Shown here one piece after another: positions 16,371-29,286 of a stretch of 64,000 nucleotides of DNA (positions are counted from its first letter, which is position 1; the number at the start of each line of letters is the position of its first letter). Source of the stretch: DASUNQ01 sp035536455 (lineage in GTDB: Bacteria; Acidobacteriota; Thermoanaerobaculia; Multivoradales; UBA5704); assembly GCA_035536455.1 (NCBI GenBank), contig DATLOC010000064.1, positions 1-64,000 on the forward strand, in the 5' to 3' direction. A model generated the notes under the pieces. That model searched no databases and had not been told where the DNA came from. It saw only the letters and a list, made by a program, of their open reading frames with translations. The position numbers were made by a program, and so were the translations under genes.

Positions 16371-17531
16371 TCACTCCCGCGGCAGCACCTCCAGCTCGAT
16401 CTCCTCGTTGACGTCCGGCCAGAAGGCGATCTCGCCGCGCACGGTGAGCAGCCAGCGCACCCGGCCGTCCGGCCGCTCGCCGCTCGGCCGGGCCTCGGCC
16501 GGCACCCCCACCAAGCGCGAGCCGTGGGGGATGAGCGTGCGCTCCTCGGTCTCGACGACGACCACGGTGGCGAAGGTCCGCGCCTTCATGGAGGCTGAGC
16601 CGCCGCTCTCCTGCACCGCCTCCTCCCGCCCTTCGAGCGCGATGCGCAGCTTGCGGATGCGCCCCGGGAGGCCGGTGAACCGCCATTCCAGGTGGACCGA
16701 GTCGCCGGGCGCCAGGACGCCGCGCGAGAGGGTGAGCCGCGGCCGCGGGTTGAAGAGGGCCAGGAGCTGGTAGGGGACCGCGACGAGCAGCAGGAGCCCG
16801 ATCAGCACGAAGGGGACGAGGAAGAGCACCAGGCACCCCTCGACGTCGCCGCTCGTCCGCCAGGTCTCGACCACCTGCCAGACGAAGAGCGAGACGATGC
16901 CGTTCCAGAAGAGGGCGACCAAGAGCGTGCCGGCGAGCTTGCCCAGCGGCGTGGCGCGCGGCCGCAGGGTCACCGGCCCGGCGCTCGTCGCCCGCTCGAG
17001 CCGGCGCGCGGCCGGCGCCGCCGCGGCCCCGCCGCCGCGCGCCGTCCGAAAAGCGAGCACGATGACACCCGCGCCGGCGCAGGCGAAGAGGAGCGGCACG
17101 AGCGACACAAGCCACCCGGCGCGCCAGGTGCGGCTGAAGACCGCCTCCGCCGGGTCGTCGGGGTCGACCCAGCAGACGCTGCGCGTGCCCGGCGGGTTGC
17201 GGTCGACGATCGCCTGCTTGCCGGAGTAGCCGCTGGTCGAGCCGACGAGGAAGTCGTAGCGCCGGGAGCGGTAGGTCCGCCCGTCCACCGCGTACTCGAA
17301 GAGGACGTCCACGCGGTAGGTGGCGCCGTCCTCGTCGCTCACCGTCTCGACCCGGCTCTCGATCACCGTGCACGGCACCTCGCGCCAGCCCCGCGCCTCC
17401 AGCGCGCGCTTGGCCGGCAGCAGGAAGAAGGGGACCAGGAGCCCCAGCCCGGCGAGGACGAAGAGGGCGCCGAAGGCGGCGAGGCAGCCCGCGCCGGAGG
17501 GCTTCGGCGCCGGCGGCAGCTCGCCGCTCAC
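16371..17531 (-). CDS. DUF3592-like membrane protein of unknown function
   Basis: A 386-residue protein starting at GTG 17531, which overlaps the stop of the upstream permease gene by four bases. Hydrophobic segments lie near residues 15-37, 130-155, 195-220 and 225-250. Between the first two is a soluble beta-rich region (PCTVIESRVETV...YRVDVLFEYAVDGRTYRSRRYDF...VCWVDPDDP) typical of DUF3592 proteins. The C-terminal half has a further beta-sandwich-like part. Coupled translation suggests it works with the TauE/SafE-type permease, but no function is known to me. Confidence 0.65.
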   Translation of the reverse strand: MSGELPPAPKPSGAGCLAAFGALFVLAGLGLLVPFFLLPAKRALEARGWREVPCTVIESRVETVSDEDGATYRVDVLFEYAVDGRTYRSRRYDFLVGSTSGYSGKQAIVDRNPPGTRSVCWVDPDDPAEAVFSRTWRAGWLVSLVPLLFACAGAGVIVLAFRTARGGGAAAAPAARRLERATSAGPVTLRPRATPLGKLAGTLLVALFWNGIVSLFVWQVVETWRTSGDVEGCLVLFLVPFVLIGLLLLVAVPYQLLALFNPRPRLTLSRGVLAPGDSVHLEWRFTGLPGRIRKLRIALEGREEAVQESGGSASMKARTFATVVVVETEERTLIPHGSRLVGVPAEARPSGERPDGRVRWLLTVRGEIAFWPDVNEEIELEVLPRE

Positions 17532-18313
17532 CGCGCCTGCTGCCAGAAGAGCAGCGCCGCCATCAACAGGCCGATCGCCACCACCGCCGCGCGCGCCCGC
17601 TCCTGGCCGATGCGCCGGGCGAAGCGCGCGCCGCCGTAGCCGCCGGCGACCGCGCCGGCGATCATCACCAACGCCGCCGGCCAGTGCACGGCGCCGCGGG
17701 CGATGAAGTAGACCGCGGCGGTCAGGTTGATCGCCAGGCCGAAGAAGTTCTTGAGGCCGTTCATGGCGTGGATGTTGGAGAGGCCGAGGAAGCCGAGGAT
17801 GGCGAGCATCAGGATCCCCGCGCCGGCGCCGAAGTAGCCGCCGTAGACCGCCACCCCGAGCTGGGCCACCGCGGCGAGCAGCCAGTTGCCCGGCGAGGGG
17901 ACGGGCGCGATGGTCTCTTCCGCCACGCTCGCCTTGACAGCGCGCTTCCGCACCACCCCCTGCACCATGAACAGCACAGTGGCGAAGAGGATCAGCGCCG
18001 GCGCGAGCTGCGCGAAGGTCTTCTCCGGCGTGCGGAGCAGCAGGACCGCTCCCAGCGTGCCGCCGAGGAGGCTCGGCAGGAAGAGGGTCTTCAGCCAGTG
18101 GCGGTGCGTCGCCACCTCGCGCCGGTACCCCGCCATGCTCGCGATCGTGCCGGGCAGGAGGGCCACCGTGGAGGTCGCGTTGGCGACAATCGCCGGCACG
18201 CCGGCCAGCAGCAGGGTGGGGTAGGTGATGATGGTGCCGCCGCCGGCCATGGCGTTCATCACGCCGGCCGCGGCGGACGCGGCGAGGAGGGCCAGGGCCT
18301 GGCTGGGGGTCAT
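17528..18313 (-). CDS. TauE/SafE-family membrane permease
   Basis: A 261-residue polytopic protein with about eight hydrophobic helices in two related halves. The N-terminal half shows AGVMNAMAGGGTIITYPTLL and the second half GGYFGAGAGILMLAILGFLG, the paired glycine-rich re-entrant motifs of the family. Members export sulphite, sulphoacetate or other organosulphur anions; the substrate here is unknown. It overlaps the DUF3592-like gene by four bases. Confidence 0.88.
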   Translation of the reverse strand: MTPSQALALLAASAAAGVMNAMAGGGTIITYPTLLLAGVPAIVANATSTVALLPGTIASMAGYRREVATHRHWLKTLFLPSLLGGTLGAVLLLRTPEKTFAQLAPALILFATVLFMVQGVVRKRAVKASVAEETIAPVPSPGNWLLAAVAQLGVAVYGGYFGAGAGILMLAILGFLGLSNIHAMNGLKNFFGLAINLTAAVYFIARGAVHWPAALVMIAGAVAGGYGGARFARRIGQERARAAVVAIGLLMAALLFWQQAR

Positions 18314-18387
18314 GGAGCACGCGGATTATGGCACGCGGCGCTGTGGTACCCTGCGCGCAAATCAAGCACCATGGAAGGAGGCGCTTC

Positions 18388-21012
<2,625 letters not shown>

Positions 21013-21048
21013 GGCAACCACCGCCCTGAGACGGCGGCAGGAGGCGGC

Positions 21049-22580
<1,532 letters not shown>

Positions 22581-22584
<4 letters not shown>

Positions 22585-23027
22585 AGGGCAAAGCCATCCG
22601 GATCCTGCTCGCCGAGGACGACCCCGACGACCGCCTCCTCCTGCAGGAGGCCCTCCAGGAGGGGCGTCTGGCCAACGAGCTGATCTGCGTCGAGGACGGC
22701 GAGGAGCTGCTCGACTACCTCCACCAGCGCGGCAAGTGGGCCGGCGGCGCGCCGCGCCCGGGGCTCATCCTGCTCGACCTCAACATGCCGAAGCTCGACG
22801 GCCGCGAGGCGCTGCGCGCGATCAAGGCCGACCCGTCGCTGCGCCAGATCCCGGTCGTCGTGCTCACCACCTCGAAGGCTGAGGAGGACGTCCTGCGCAG
22901 CTACGACCTGGGCGCCAACTCCTTCATCACCAAGCCGGTGACCTTCCAGTCGATGGTCGACCTGATGCGCGTCCTCGGCAGCTACTGGCTGGAGATCGTC
23001 GAGCTTCCGGCGACGGGTGCCGAATGA
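22581..23027 (+). CDS. Single-domain response regulator
   Basis: A 148-residue stand-alone receiver of the Rcp1 type. The acidic pocket is EDDPDD, the phospho-acceptor is Asp66 (LILLDLNMP), and the conserved switch and Lys residues are in VVLTTS and ITKPV. There is no output domain, so it probably passes signal by protein contact or phosphorelay. Both ends overlap neighbours by four bases (ATGA), so the kinase, this receiver and the next receiver-GGDEF-EAL protein form a coupled operon. Confidence 0.93.
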
Positions 23028-25126
23028 CGACCGAAGCGCCCATCTCGGTGCTGCTGATCGACGACGACGAGGACGACTTCGTCCTGACGCGCGAGCTGCT
23101 GGCCGAGATCGGCAGCGCCCGCTTCGAGCTCGCCTGGGCGCCGCGCTACGAGGCGGGCCTGCAAGCGCTGCGCGACGGCGCGCACGACGTCTACCTCCTC
23201 GACTACCACCTGGGCGAGCGCAACGGCCTGGAGCTCCTGCGCGAGGCGGCGGCCTGCGGCTGCCGGGCGCCGATCATCATGCTCACCGGCCTGGGGGACC
23301 GCGAGGTGGACTTGGAGGCGATGCGCCTGGGCGCCGCCGACTACCTGTTCAAGAAAGGCCTCGACGCGCCGCTCCTGGAGCGCGCCATCCGCTACTGCCT
23401 GGAGCGGGCCCGGACGCTGGAGGCGCTGCGCGAGAGCGAGGAGCGCTACTCCCTCGCCGCCTCGGGCGCCAACGACGGCCTCTGGGACTGGAACCTGCGC
23501 ACCCACCGCGTCTACTTCTCGCCGCGCTGGCGGCAGATGCTGGGGCTCGCCGAGTCGGAGGTGGCGGGGCTCCCCGACGACTGGTTCCGCCGCGTCCACC
23601 CCGAGGACCTGCCGCGCCTGCGCCACGACCTCGCCGCCCATCTCGCCGGCGCCACCCCGTACTTCGAGAACGAGCACCGCCTGATGCACCGCGACGGCGA
23701 CTTCCGCTGGGTGCTGACGCGGGGCCTGGCGGTGCGCGGCGAGGACGGCGTCGCCTACCGCCTGTCCGGCTCGCAGACCGACACCACCGGCCGCAAGGTG
23801 CACGACGCGCTGACCGGGCTGCCCAACCGCGTCCTCTTCCTCGACCGCCTGGCCTCCGCCCTCTCCCGCGCCGGCCGCAACCGCCGCGGCGCTCTGCTCG
23901 CTGTCCTGGCGCTCGACCTCGACCGCTTCAAGCTGGTCAACGACAGCCTCGGGCACGGCCTGGGCGACCAGCTTCTGGCCGAGGTGGCGACCCGGCTCGC
24001 CGGCTGCCTGCGCCCCGAGGACACGGTGGCCCGCCTCGGCGGCGACGAGTTCGCGATCCTCCTCGAGGAAGTGCGCGACCCGCGCGAGGCGACGCGCGTC
24101 GCCGACCGCATCCACGAGGCGCTCGCCCACCCCTGCCGGCTGGGCGGCCGCGAGCTCTTCACCTCGGCGAGCGTCGGCATCGCCCTGGCCGCCGGCGGCG
24201 TGCGGCCCGAGGCGCTGCTGACCGAGGCCGACACGGCGATGCACCGGGCCAAGCGCTCGGGACCGGCGCGCACCGAGGTCTTCGACGCGGCGATGCGCGC
24301 CCAGGCCCTGGACCGGCTGCAGCTCGAGTCCGACCTGCGGCTGGGGATCGAGCGCGGCGAGTTCTACCTGGAGTACCAGCCGATCGTCGCGCCGCACGGC
24401 GGCGAGGTGCTGGCCTTCGAGGCGCTGGCGCGCTGGCAGCGCCCCGGCCACGGCCCCGCCCTTCCGGAGGAGTTCATCCCGGTGGCCGAGGAGACCGGGC
24501 TGATCGGCCCGCTCGGCGAGCACCTGCTGCGCTTGACGTGCGTCCAGATGAAGAGCTGGCTGGAGCAGCTCCCCGACGACTCGCCGCTCGTCGTCTCGGT
24601 CAACCTCTCGGGCCGCCAGCTTACGGGCGACGACTTCCCCGAGCGGGTGGCGGCGGTGCTGGCGGAGACCGGCCTGCCGCCCGAGAGGCTCAAGATGGAG
24701 CTCACCGAGTCGGCGCTGGTCGAGAGCCCCGAGCGCTCGGCGGCGCTCCTGACCCGCCTCCGCGACCTCGGCGTCGGCCTCTGGCTCGACGACTTCGGCA
24801 CCGGCCACTCGTCGCTCTCCTACCTCCACCAGTTCCCCTTCGAGGCCCTCAAGATCGACGGCTCGTTCATCGCCCGCCTGGAGGAGCCCGGCGGCCGCGC
24901 CGAGATCACCCGCACCATCGTCCTCCTCGCCCACAGCCTGGGCCTGACGACGATCGCCGAAGGCGTCGAAACCCCCGGCCAGTGCGCCCGCCTCCGCGAC
25001 CTCGGCTGCGACCGCCTGCAAGGCTTCCTCTTCGCCCCGGCGCTCCCGGCCGAGACCGCCTGGGAACAGCTTCGGACCGGGGAACGCGGGGGAGGGGGCC
25101 GGGTGGACTCTTTTCGGACCGGTTAG
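23024..25126 (+). CDS. Receiver-PAS-GGDEF-EAL cyclic di-GMP protein
   Basis: A 700-residue protein linking phosphorelay to cyclic di-GMP. Residues about 5-125 are a receiver (phospho-acceptor Asp60 in LLDYHLGERNG), 140-255 a PAS domain, 265-425 a GGDEF domain with intact GGDEF (339-343), and 440-690 an EAL domain with EAL at 466-468 plus DDFGTGHSSLSYL and KIDGSF. Both catalytic signatures look active, so synthesis or hydrolysis could dominate. The last about 18 residues (LRTGERGG...VDSFRTG) are encoded by the first units of the 21-bp repeat array, so the C terminus has been rewritten or extended by the repeat. Confidence 0.93.
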   Translation: MTTEAPISVLLIDDDEDDFVLTRELLAEIGSARFELAWAPRYEAGLQALRDGAHDVYLLDYHLGERNGLELLREAAACGCRAPIIMLTGLGDREVDLEAMRLGAADYLFKKGLDAPLLERAIRYCLERARTLEALRESEERYSLAASGANDGLWDWNLRTHRVYFSPRWRQMLGLAESEVAGLPDDWFRRVHPEDLPRLRHDLAAHLAGATPYFENEHRLMHRDGDFRWVLTRGLAVRGEDGVAYRLSGSQTDTTGRKVHDALTGLPNRVLFLDRLASALSRAGRNRRGALLAVLALDLDRFKLVNDSLGHGLGDQLLAEVATRLAGCLRPEDTVARLGGDEFAILLEEVRDPREATRVADRIHEALAHPCRLGGRELFTSASVGIALAAGGVRPEALLTEADTAMHRAKRSGPARTEVFDAAMRAQALDRLQLESDLRLGIERGEFYLEYQPIVAPHGGEVLAFEALARWQRPGHGPALPEEFIPVAEETGLIGPLGEHLLRLTCVQMKSWLEQLPDDSPLVVSVNLSGRQLTGDDFPERVAAVLAETGLPPERLKMELTESALVESPERSAALLTRLRDLGVGLWLDDFGTGHSSLSYLHQFPFEALKIDGSFIARLEEPGGRAEITRTIVLLAHSLGLTTIAEGVETPGQCARLRDLGCDRLQGFLFAPALPAETAWEQLRTGERGGGGRVDSFRTG

Positions 25127-25763
25127 TCCTATTCTCGGACCGAACCGTCCTGGAATCGGACCGCCGAGGCTGGTCCCGGCTCGGGGAGTCGTCATTCCGA
25201 GAGGGGCGAGAGGGCGGGCGGCCGGCGGATGGTAGATTTTCGGACGGAAAAGTCCTATTTCAGGACCGCAGAGGCGTCAGCCGTGGGTCGGGAGACCCAA
25301 CATCGGACCGCCGATCGGCGCGAAGCGCTCGAACCGGAAGATTTCGAGACCAAAATAGAAGGGAATCGGACCGTGGAAGAAGATTTCGGGACCGATGAGC
25401 GTTCCCGAAGAGCCGCGGAGGCTTCCGCGCCGCCAGGAAACCGCTCCCCGTGGCGCGCATCGGACCAAAATCGGACCAGACAGGAAGATTTTAGGACCAC
25501 AACAGCCGCCCACGGCCGCCGAGCGGTCTGATTTCGGACCAAACCCCTGGAGGAGGGTCGCGGGGAGTGTTCCCCTCGGACCGCGGAAGAACATTTTCGG
25601 ACCGCGGCGGCATCTTTTCGGACCGCGGAGCCTTCCCGAGGCCGCGGAGAGGCTTCCCGACAGGCGGGGAACGTACCCTCCGGACAGCGGAAGGATCTTT
25701 TCGGACCGCGAAGCGTTCCTTTCGGACCGCGGAACCTTCCCGAGGCCGCAGGGAAGGTTCCTG
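25072..25763. repeat. Array of diverged units with strict 21-bp period
   Basis: About 33 units of 21 bp. The core TCGGACC, often followed by GCGGAAG and preceded by a T-run, starts at 25072, 25114, 25135, 25156, 25240, 25303, 25366, 25471, 25492, 25534, 25576, 25597 and 25618. All these starts differ by multiples of 21. Variant cores (GACC aligned) near 25263, 25348 and 25389 keep the same phase. After one single-base shift, units start at 25680, 25701 and 25722. One extra core at 25460 is out of phase. The array spans the 3' ends of both flanking genes. On the minus strand the units encode seven-residue repeats with GPK; on the plus strand, FRT or FSDR repeats. Confidence 0.85.
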
Positions 25764-26110
25764 ACGAGCGGGGGAGCGGCCGCCGCCACGAGGTGAGCTC
25801 GAAGCCGCCGCCGTGCTTCCTGGCCTTGGCGGCGGCGGAGGCCGTCGAAGATCAGGCCGCGCATGACCCGCGCCGCGTAGGTGAAGAAGCGGGCGCGGTC
25901 GGGGAAGGCCACCCCCTCGCGCCCCGCGATGTCGAGATAGGCCTCGTGGAGGAGGCTGGTGACGCCGAGCGCGGCGCCCGGGCCTACGCGCGCCAGCTCG
26001 CGGCGCGCCAGCCCGCGGAGCTCGCGGTAGAGCGCCGCGAAGAGCGCCTCGGAGGCCTGGCCGTCGCCGCCGTCGGCGGAGCGGATCAGCGTCGAGAGGG
26101 GAGGTTCCAC
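25277..26110 (-). pseudogene. ECF-type sigma factor whose 3' half is replaced by the 21-bp array
   Basis: Residues 1 to about 100 match an acidobacterial/planctomycete-type ECF sigma factor: ALFAALYRELRGLARREL, then TSLLHEAYLDIAG and RARFFTYAARVMRGLIFDG, which is region 2. The expected continuation (RKHGGGFELTS) is present but in a shifted frame near 25821-25828, where one extra base seems to have entered. Region 4, which binds the -35 element, is absent. From about 25760 down to 25277 the sequence is the 21-bp array, read without a stop as seven-residue repeats such as RGPKMFF. As it stands the protein should not work as a sigma factor. It starts at GTG 26110, divergent from the S9 peptidase gene. 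Confidence 0.7.
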
Positions 26111-26192
26111 GCGGCCCTTCCGTACTTCCGAGTCCGATGTCTTGCGAGAAGGCTACGCTCACTCGGCCGGTCGGCGCAATTTCACCCGCTGC

Positions 26193-26198
26193 TAGGAT
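26193..26198 (+). promoter_or_regulatory. Probable -10 element of the S9 peptidase gene
   Basis: TAGGAT ends nine bases before the ATG at 26208, with no Shine-Dalgarno sequence between. It matches the pattern seen before lipB and lipA. Confidence 0.35.
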
Positions 26199-26207
26199 CG
26201 CGCGCCT

Positions 26208-28706
26208 ATGCGCCCGACGACCCGCGCCTGCTTCTCGCTCGCCCTCGCAGCCTCTCTCGCCGCCGCCGTCGTCAGGGCGCAGGAAGCGCCCACGGCCGCC
26301 CCCTCGACCCCGCCGCCGGCCGACGAGATCACTCTCGAAAAGATCATGGCCGACCCGGAGTGGATCGGGAACGCGCCGCTCATGCCCTACTGGGCCGACG
26401 ACGGGGGCGCCGTGTACTTCGAGCGCGAGCGCCAGGGGGAGGACACGCTCGACCTCTTCCGCCTCGACCTCGGGACCGGCGAGGCGCGCCGGGTGGAGGA
26501 CGCCGAGCGCGGCCGCGCCGACGCGCGCGGCGGCGACTGGTCGGAGGACCGGACGAAGAAGGCCTTCGCCCGCGAGGGGGACGCCTTCTGGAAGGACGTG
26601 ACGACCGGCGTCGAGCGCCAGCTCACCCGCACCGCCGAGGCGGAGGTCGCGGTCCACTTCCTCGTTGGCGACAAGCGCGTCGCCTACCGGCGCGGCAACC
26701 ACTGGTTCGCCCGCGACCTCGAGGGGGGGCCCGAGGTCCAGCTCGCCGACCTCCAGCTCGCCAAGGACCCGGCGACCCTGGACGAGGAGGAGGGCTTCCT
26801 CGAGACGCAGCAGGAGCGGCTCTTCGAGGTCGTCCGCCAGCGGGAGAAGGAGCAGGAGACGGCGCGCCGGGTCGAACGCGAGCGCCAGCAGGCCGACCCC
26901 ACCCGCCCGCCGCTGCCGTTCTACCTGGGCAAGGACGTCGAGATCTCCGACAGCGCGCTCTCGCCGACCGGTGAGTGGCTGGTCGTGGCGCTGCTGCCCG
27001 CGGAGGTGGACGAGGGGAAGGCGGACAAGATGCCGGTCTTCGTCACCGAGCACGGCTACGTGGACGTCGAGGACTTGCGCCCGAACGTCGGCACCGGCAA
27101 GCCGGTCTCGCCGACCCTCCTCCTCCTCGATCTCCGCAAGCACGAGAAGCACGAGCTGGACCTCGGCGTCCTGCCCGGGATCGAGGACGATCCGCTGAAG
27201 GAGCTGCGGAAGAAGGCGGAGGCCGAGGCCAAGGCGAAGGAGGCGAAGGACGGGAAGGACGAGAAGAAGAGCGAGAAGAAGGGCGCCAAGGAGGTCAAGG
27301 AGAAGGAGGATGCCAAGCCCGGCCCGCGCCCGGTGGAGCTGCACCGCATCGTCTGGAGCGAGGACGGCGGGCGCGTCGTCGTGCAGCTCTACTCCTACGA
27401 CAACAAGGACCGCTGGATCGCGGCCGTGGACCTCGAGAAGAAGCGCCTCGTCCCGGTCCACCGCGTCAGCGACCCGGCCTGGGTCAACGACTGGGACCAC
27501 GACGAGCTGGGCTGGCTGCGCGACGGCCGCACCGTCTGGTTCCTCTCCGAGGAGAGCGGCTACTCCCACCTCCACCTGCGCCCGGTGCCGGCGGGGAGGG
27601 CGCGGCAGCTGACGCGCGGCGACTTTGAGGTCTCGGACGTCGTCTTGTCGCGCGACGGCACGAGCTTCTTCGCCCTCGCCAACCGCGAGCACCCCGGGGT
27701 CTACGAGGTCTACCGCGTGCCGATCGACGAGGGCGGGGTCGAGCGGCTCACCGCGCTCGACGGCTCGACCGAGTACGTGCTGTCGCCGGACGAGCGCCAG
27801 CTCCTCCTCTGGCACTCGACGACGACCCACCCGCCGGAGCTCTCCGTGCAGCCGGCGGCTCCGGGGGCGCCGGCGCGCCGCCTGACCGACACGACGAGCG
27901 ACGCCTTCGAGGCGATCCGCTGGACGGCGCCGGAGGTGGTGGCGGTGCCGTCGAGCCACACCAAACAGCCGATCTGGTCGCGGGTCTACACGCCGGCCAA
28001 CTGGAGCGCCGACCGGAAGTGGCCGGCGGTGGTCTTCGTCCACGGCGCCGGGTACCTGCAGAACGCGCACAAGGGGTGGTCGGGGTACTTCCGCGAGTTC
28101 ATGTTCCACAGCTTCCTGACGCGGCGGGGGTACGTGGTGCTCGACATGGACTACCGCGCCTCGGCCGGCTACGGCCGCGACTGGCGGACGGCGATCTACC
28201 GGCAGATGGGGTACCCGGAGCTGGAGGACCTGGAGGACGGCGTGAAGTGGATCGCTGCCAATAAGTCGGTGGACCCGGCGCGGGTCGGCGTCTACGGCGG
28301 CTCCTACGGCGGCTTCCTCACCTTCATGGCGCTGTTCCGCAAGCCCGACCTCTTCGCCGCCGGCGCGGCGCTCCGCCCGGTCACCGACTGGGCCCACTAC
28401 AACCACGGCTACACCTCGAACATCCTCAACGTCCCCGAGGTGGACCCCGAGGCCTACCGCAAGTCCTCGCCGATCGAGTACGCCGAGGGCCTGCGCAAGC
28501 CGCTCCTCATCTGCCACGGCATGGTCGACGACAACGTCGTCTTCCAGGACTCCGTCCGCCTGGTCCAGCGCCTGATCGAGCTCGGCAAGACCGAGTACTT
28601 CGAGACCGCCATCTACCCCGTCGAGCCCCACGCCTTCCAGGAGCCCTCCTCCTGGCTCGACGAGTACAAGCGGGTGTACGAGCTGATGGAGGAGAACCTG
28701 AAGTAA
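26208..28706 (+). CDS. Secreted S9-family prolyl oligopeptidase/dipeptidyl peptidase
   Basis: An 832-residue exported peptidase with a signal peptide (residues 1-24, ending VVRAQ). An N-terminal beta-propeller region is followed by an alpha/beta hydrolase domain. The nucleophile is Ser699 (YGGSYGGF), the acid lies in GMVDDNVVF (Asp774 or Asp775), and His808 is in EPHAF. Within the propeller, residues about 330-375 are an almost pure Lys/Glu/Ala stretch, a probable exposed helical insertion not usual in the family. Acts on short proline-containing peptides by family knowledge. It reads away from the damaged sigma-factor gene. Confidence 0.92.
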   Translation: MRPTTRACFSLALAASLAAAVVRAQEAPTAAPSTPPPADEITLEKIMADPEWIGNAPLMPYWADDGGAVYFERERQGEDTLDLFRLDLGTGEARRVEDAERGRADARGGDWSEDRTKKAFAREGDAFWKDVTTGVERQLTRTAEAEVAVHFLVGDKRVAYRRGNHWFARDLEGGPEVQLADLQLAKDPATLDEEEGFLETQQERLFEVVRQREKEQETARRVERERQQADPTRPPLPFYLGKDVEISDSALSPTGEWLVVALLPAEVDEGKADKMPVFVTEHGYVDVEDLRPNVGTGKPVSPTLLLLDLRKHEKHELDLGVLPGIEDDPLKELRKKAEAEAKAKEAKDGKDEKKSEKKGAKEVKEKEDAKPGPRPVELHRIVWSEDGGRVVVQLYSYDNKDRWIAAVDLEKKRLVPVHRVSDPAWVNDWDHDELGWLRDGRTVWFLSEESGYSHLHLRPVPAGRARQLTRGDFEVSDVVLSRDGTSFFALANREHPGVYEVYRVPIDEGGVERLTALDGSTEYVLSPDERQLLLWHSTTTHPPELSVQPAAPGAPARRLTDTTSDAFEAIRWTAPEVVAVPSSHTKQPIWSRVYTPANWSADRKWPAVVFVHGAGYLQNAHKGWSGYFREFMFHSFLTRRGYVVLDMDYRASAGYGRDWRTAIYRQMGYPELEDLEDGVKWIAANKSVDPARVGVYGGSYGGFLTFMALFRKPDLFAAGAALRPVTDWAHYNHGYTSNILNVPEVDPEAYRKSSPIEYAEGLRKPLLICHGMVDDNVVFQDSVRLVQRLIELGKTEYFETAIYPVEPHAFQEPSSWLDEYKRVYELMEENLK

Positions 28707-28815
28707 GCCAGTATCACGCGTCAGTCTACAAGCGCGTGACGGCCGCGCCCGGCGCGCGCAGAGGCTCGTCAAATGCCCTCACCATTCCAGCGTTTGAAGG
28801 TCGATCCCCAGCTAG

Positions 28816-29263
28816 CCTGCGAGGTTCCTTGGCGTCTTTGCGCGGTGCGAGTTTGCGTTGAAGGCTGGAGGTTTTGCCCTTGGTGACGATACTCGCGTCG
28901 ATGCAGACTGGGATCTCTTCGGGCGAGTGATAAACCCGCAGTTCAACTCCATTCAGGATCCAGCGCTCAGTGAGGCCGTCACATATTTACTCGGCCGCCC
29001 GCCGAAGAAGCAGGTTCTGATTGACGACCGCCTCGACTGGCGCGATGCGCCGCCTGACCCCAATCTGAGCCGAGCTCATCGTGTCCTGCTGGCTGTACGC
29101 AGGGTGAGAAATAATCTATTCCACGGCGGTAAGTTCCTCGCGCCCGACGAACCAGGCGATGACCGCGATCGCTTGCTGGTGCAGCACTCGCTGACCCGTT
29201 CGGCACGCATGCATACTCCTAAACCCTCAGGTCTTGGCCGCCTATGAGAACCAAGCCTTCTGA
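28816..29263 (+). pseudogene. Frameshifted HEPN-like protein
   Basis: The frame is open from 28816 (after a TAG) but has no convincing start; TTG 28858 is the first possible one inside it. The protein-like stretch runs FARCEFALKAGGFA...DWDLFGRVI...RDAPPDPNLSRAHRVLLAVRRVRNNLFHGGKF. RNNLFH fits the RX4-6H active-site motif of HEPN ribonucleases. After LLVQHSL the frame breaks at a CCC run (29195-29197). The next frame continues sensibly as VRHACILLNPQVLAAYENQAF and stops at 29263. So the gene has lost its start and carries one frameshift. Base composition is lower in GC than the surroundings, suggesting acquisition. Confidence 0.55.
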
Positions 29264-29286
29264 CCCTGAAGTCGAGAGGCAGGCGC

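Noticed and set aside
25229..25531. 100-residue plus-strand frame in the first array
   Set aside because: It is in frame with the EAL gene after its stop and consists only of repeat-derived heptads; no independent start signal.
25072..25763. CRISPR array
   Set aside because: Units are too short, there are no constant repeats separated by unique spacers, and no cas genes are present.
28713..28738. Inverted repeat TCACGCG/CGCGTGA after the S9 peptidase gene
   Set aside because: Seven-bp arms with a 12-base loop and no T-run; too weak to call a terminator or an operator.
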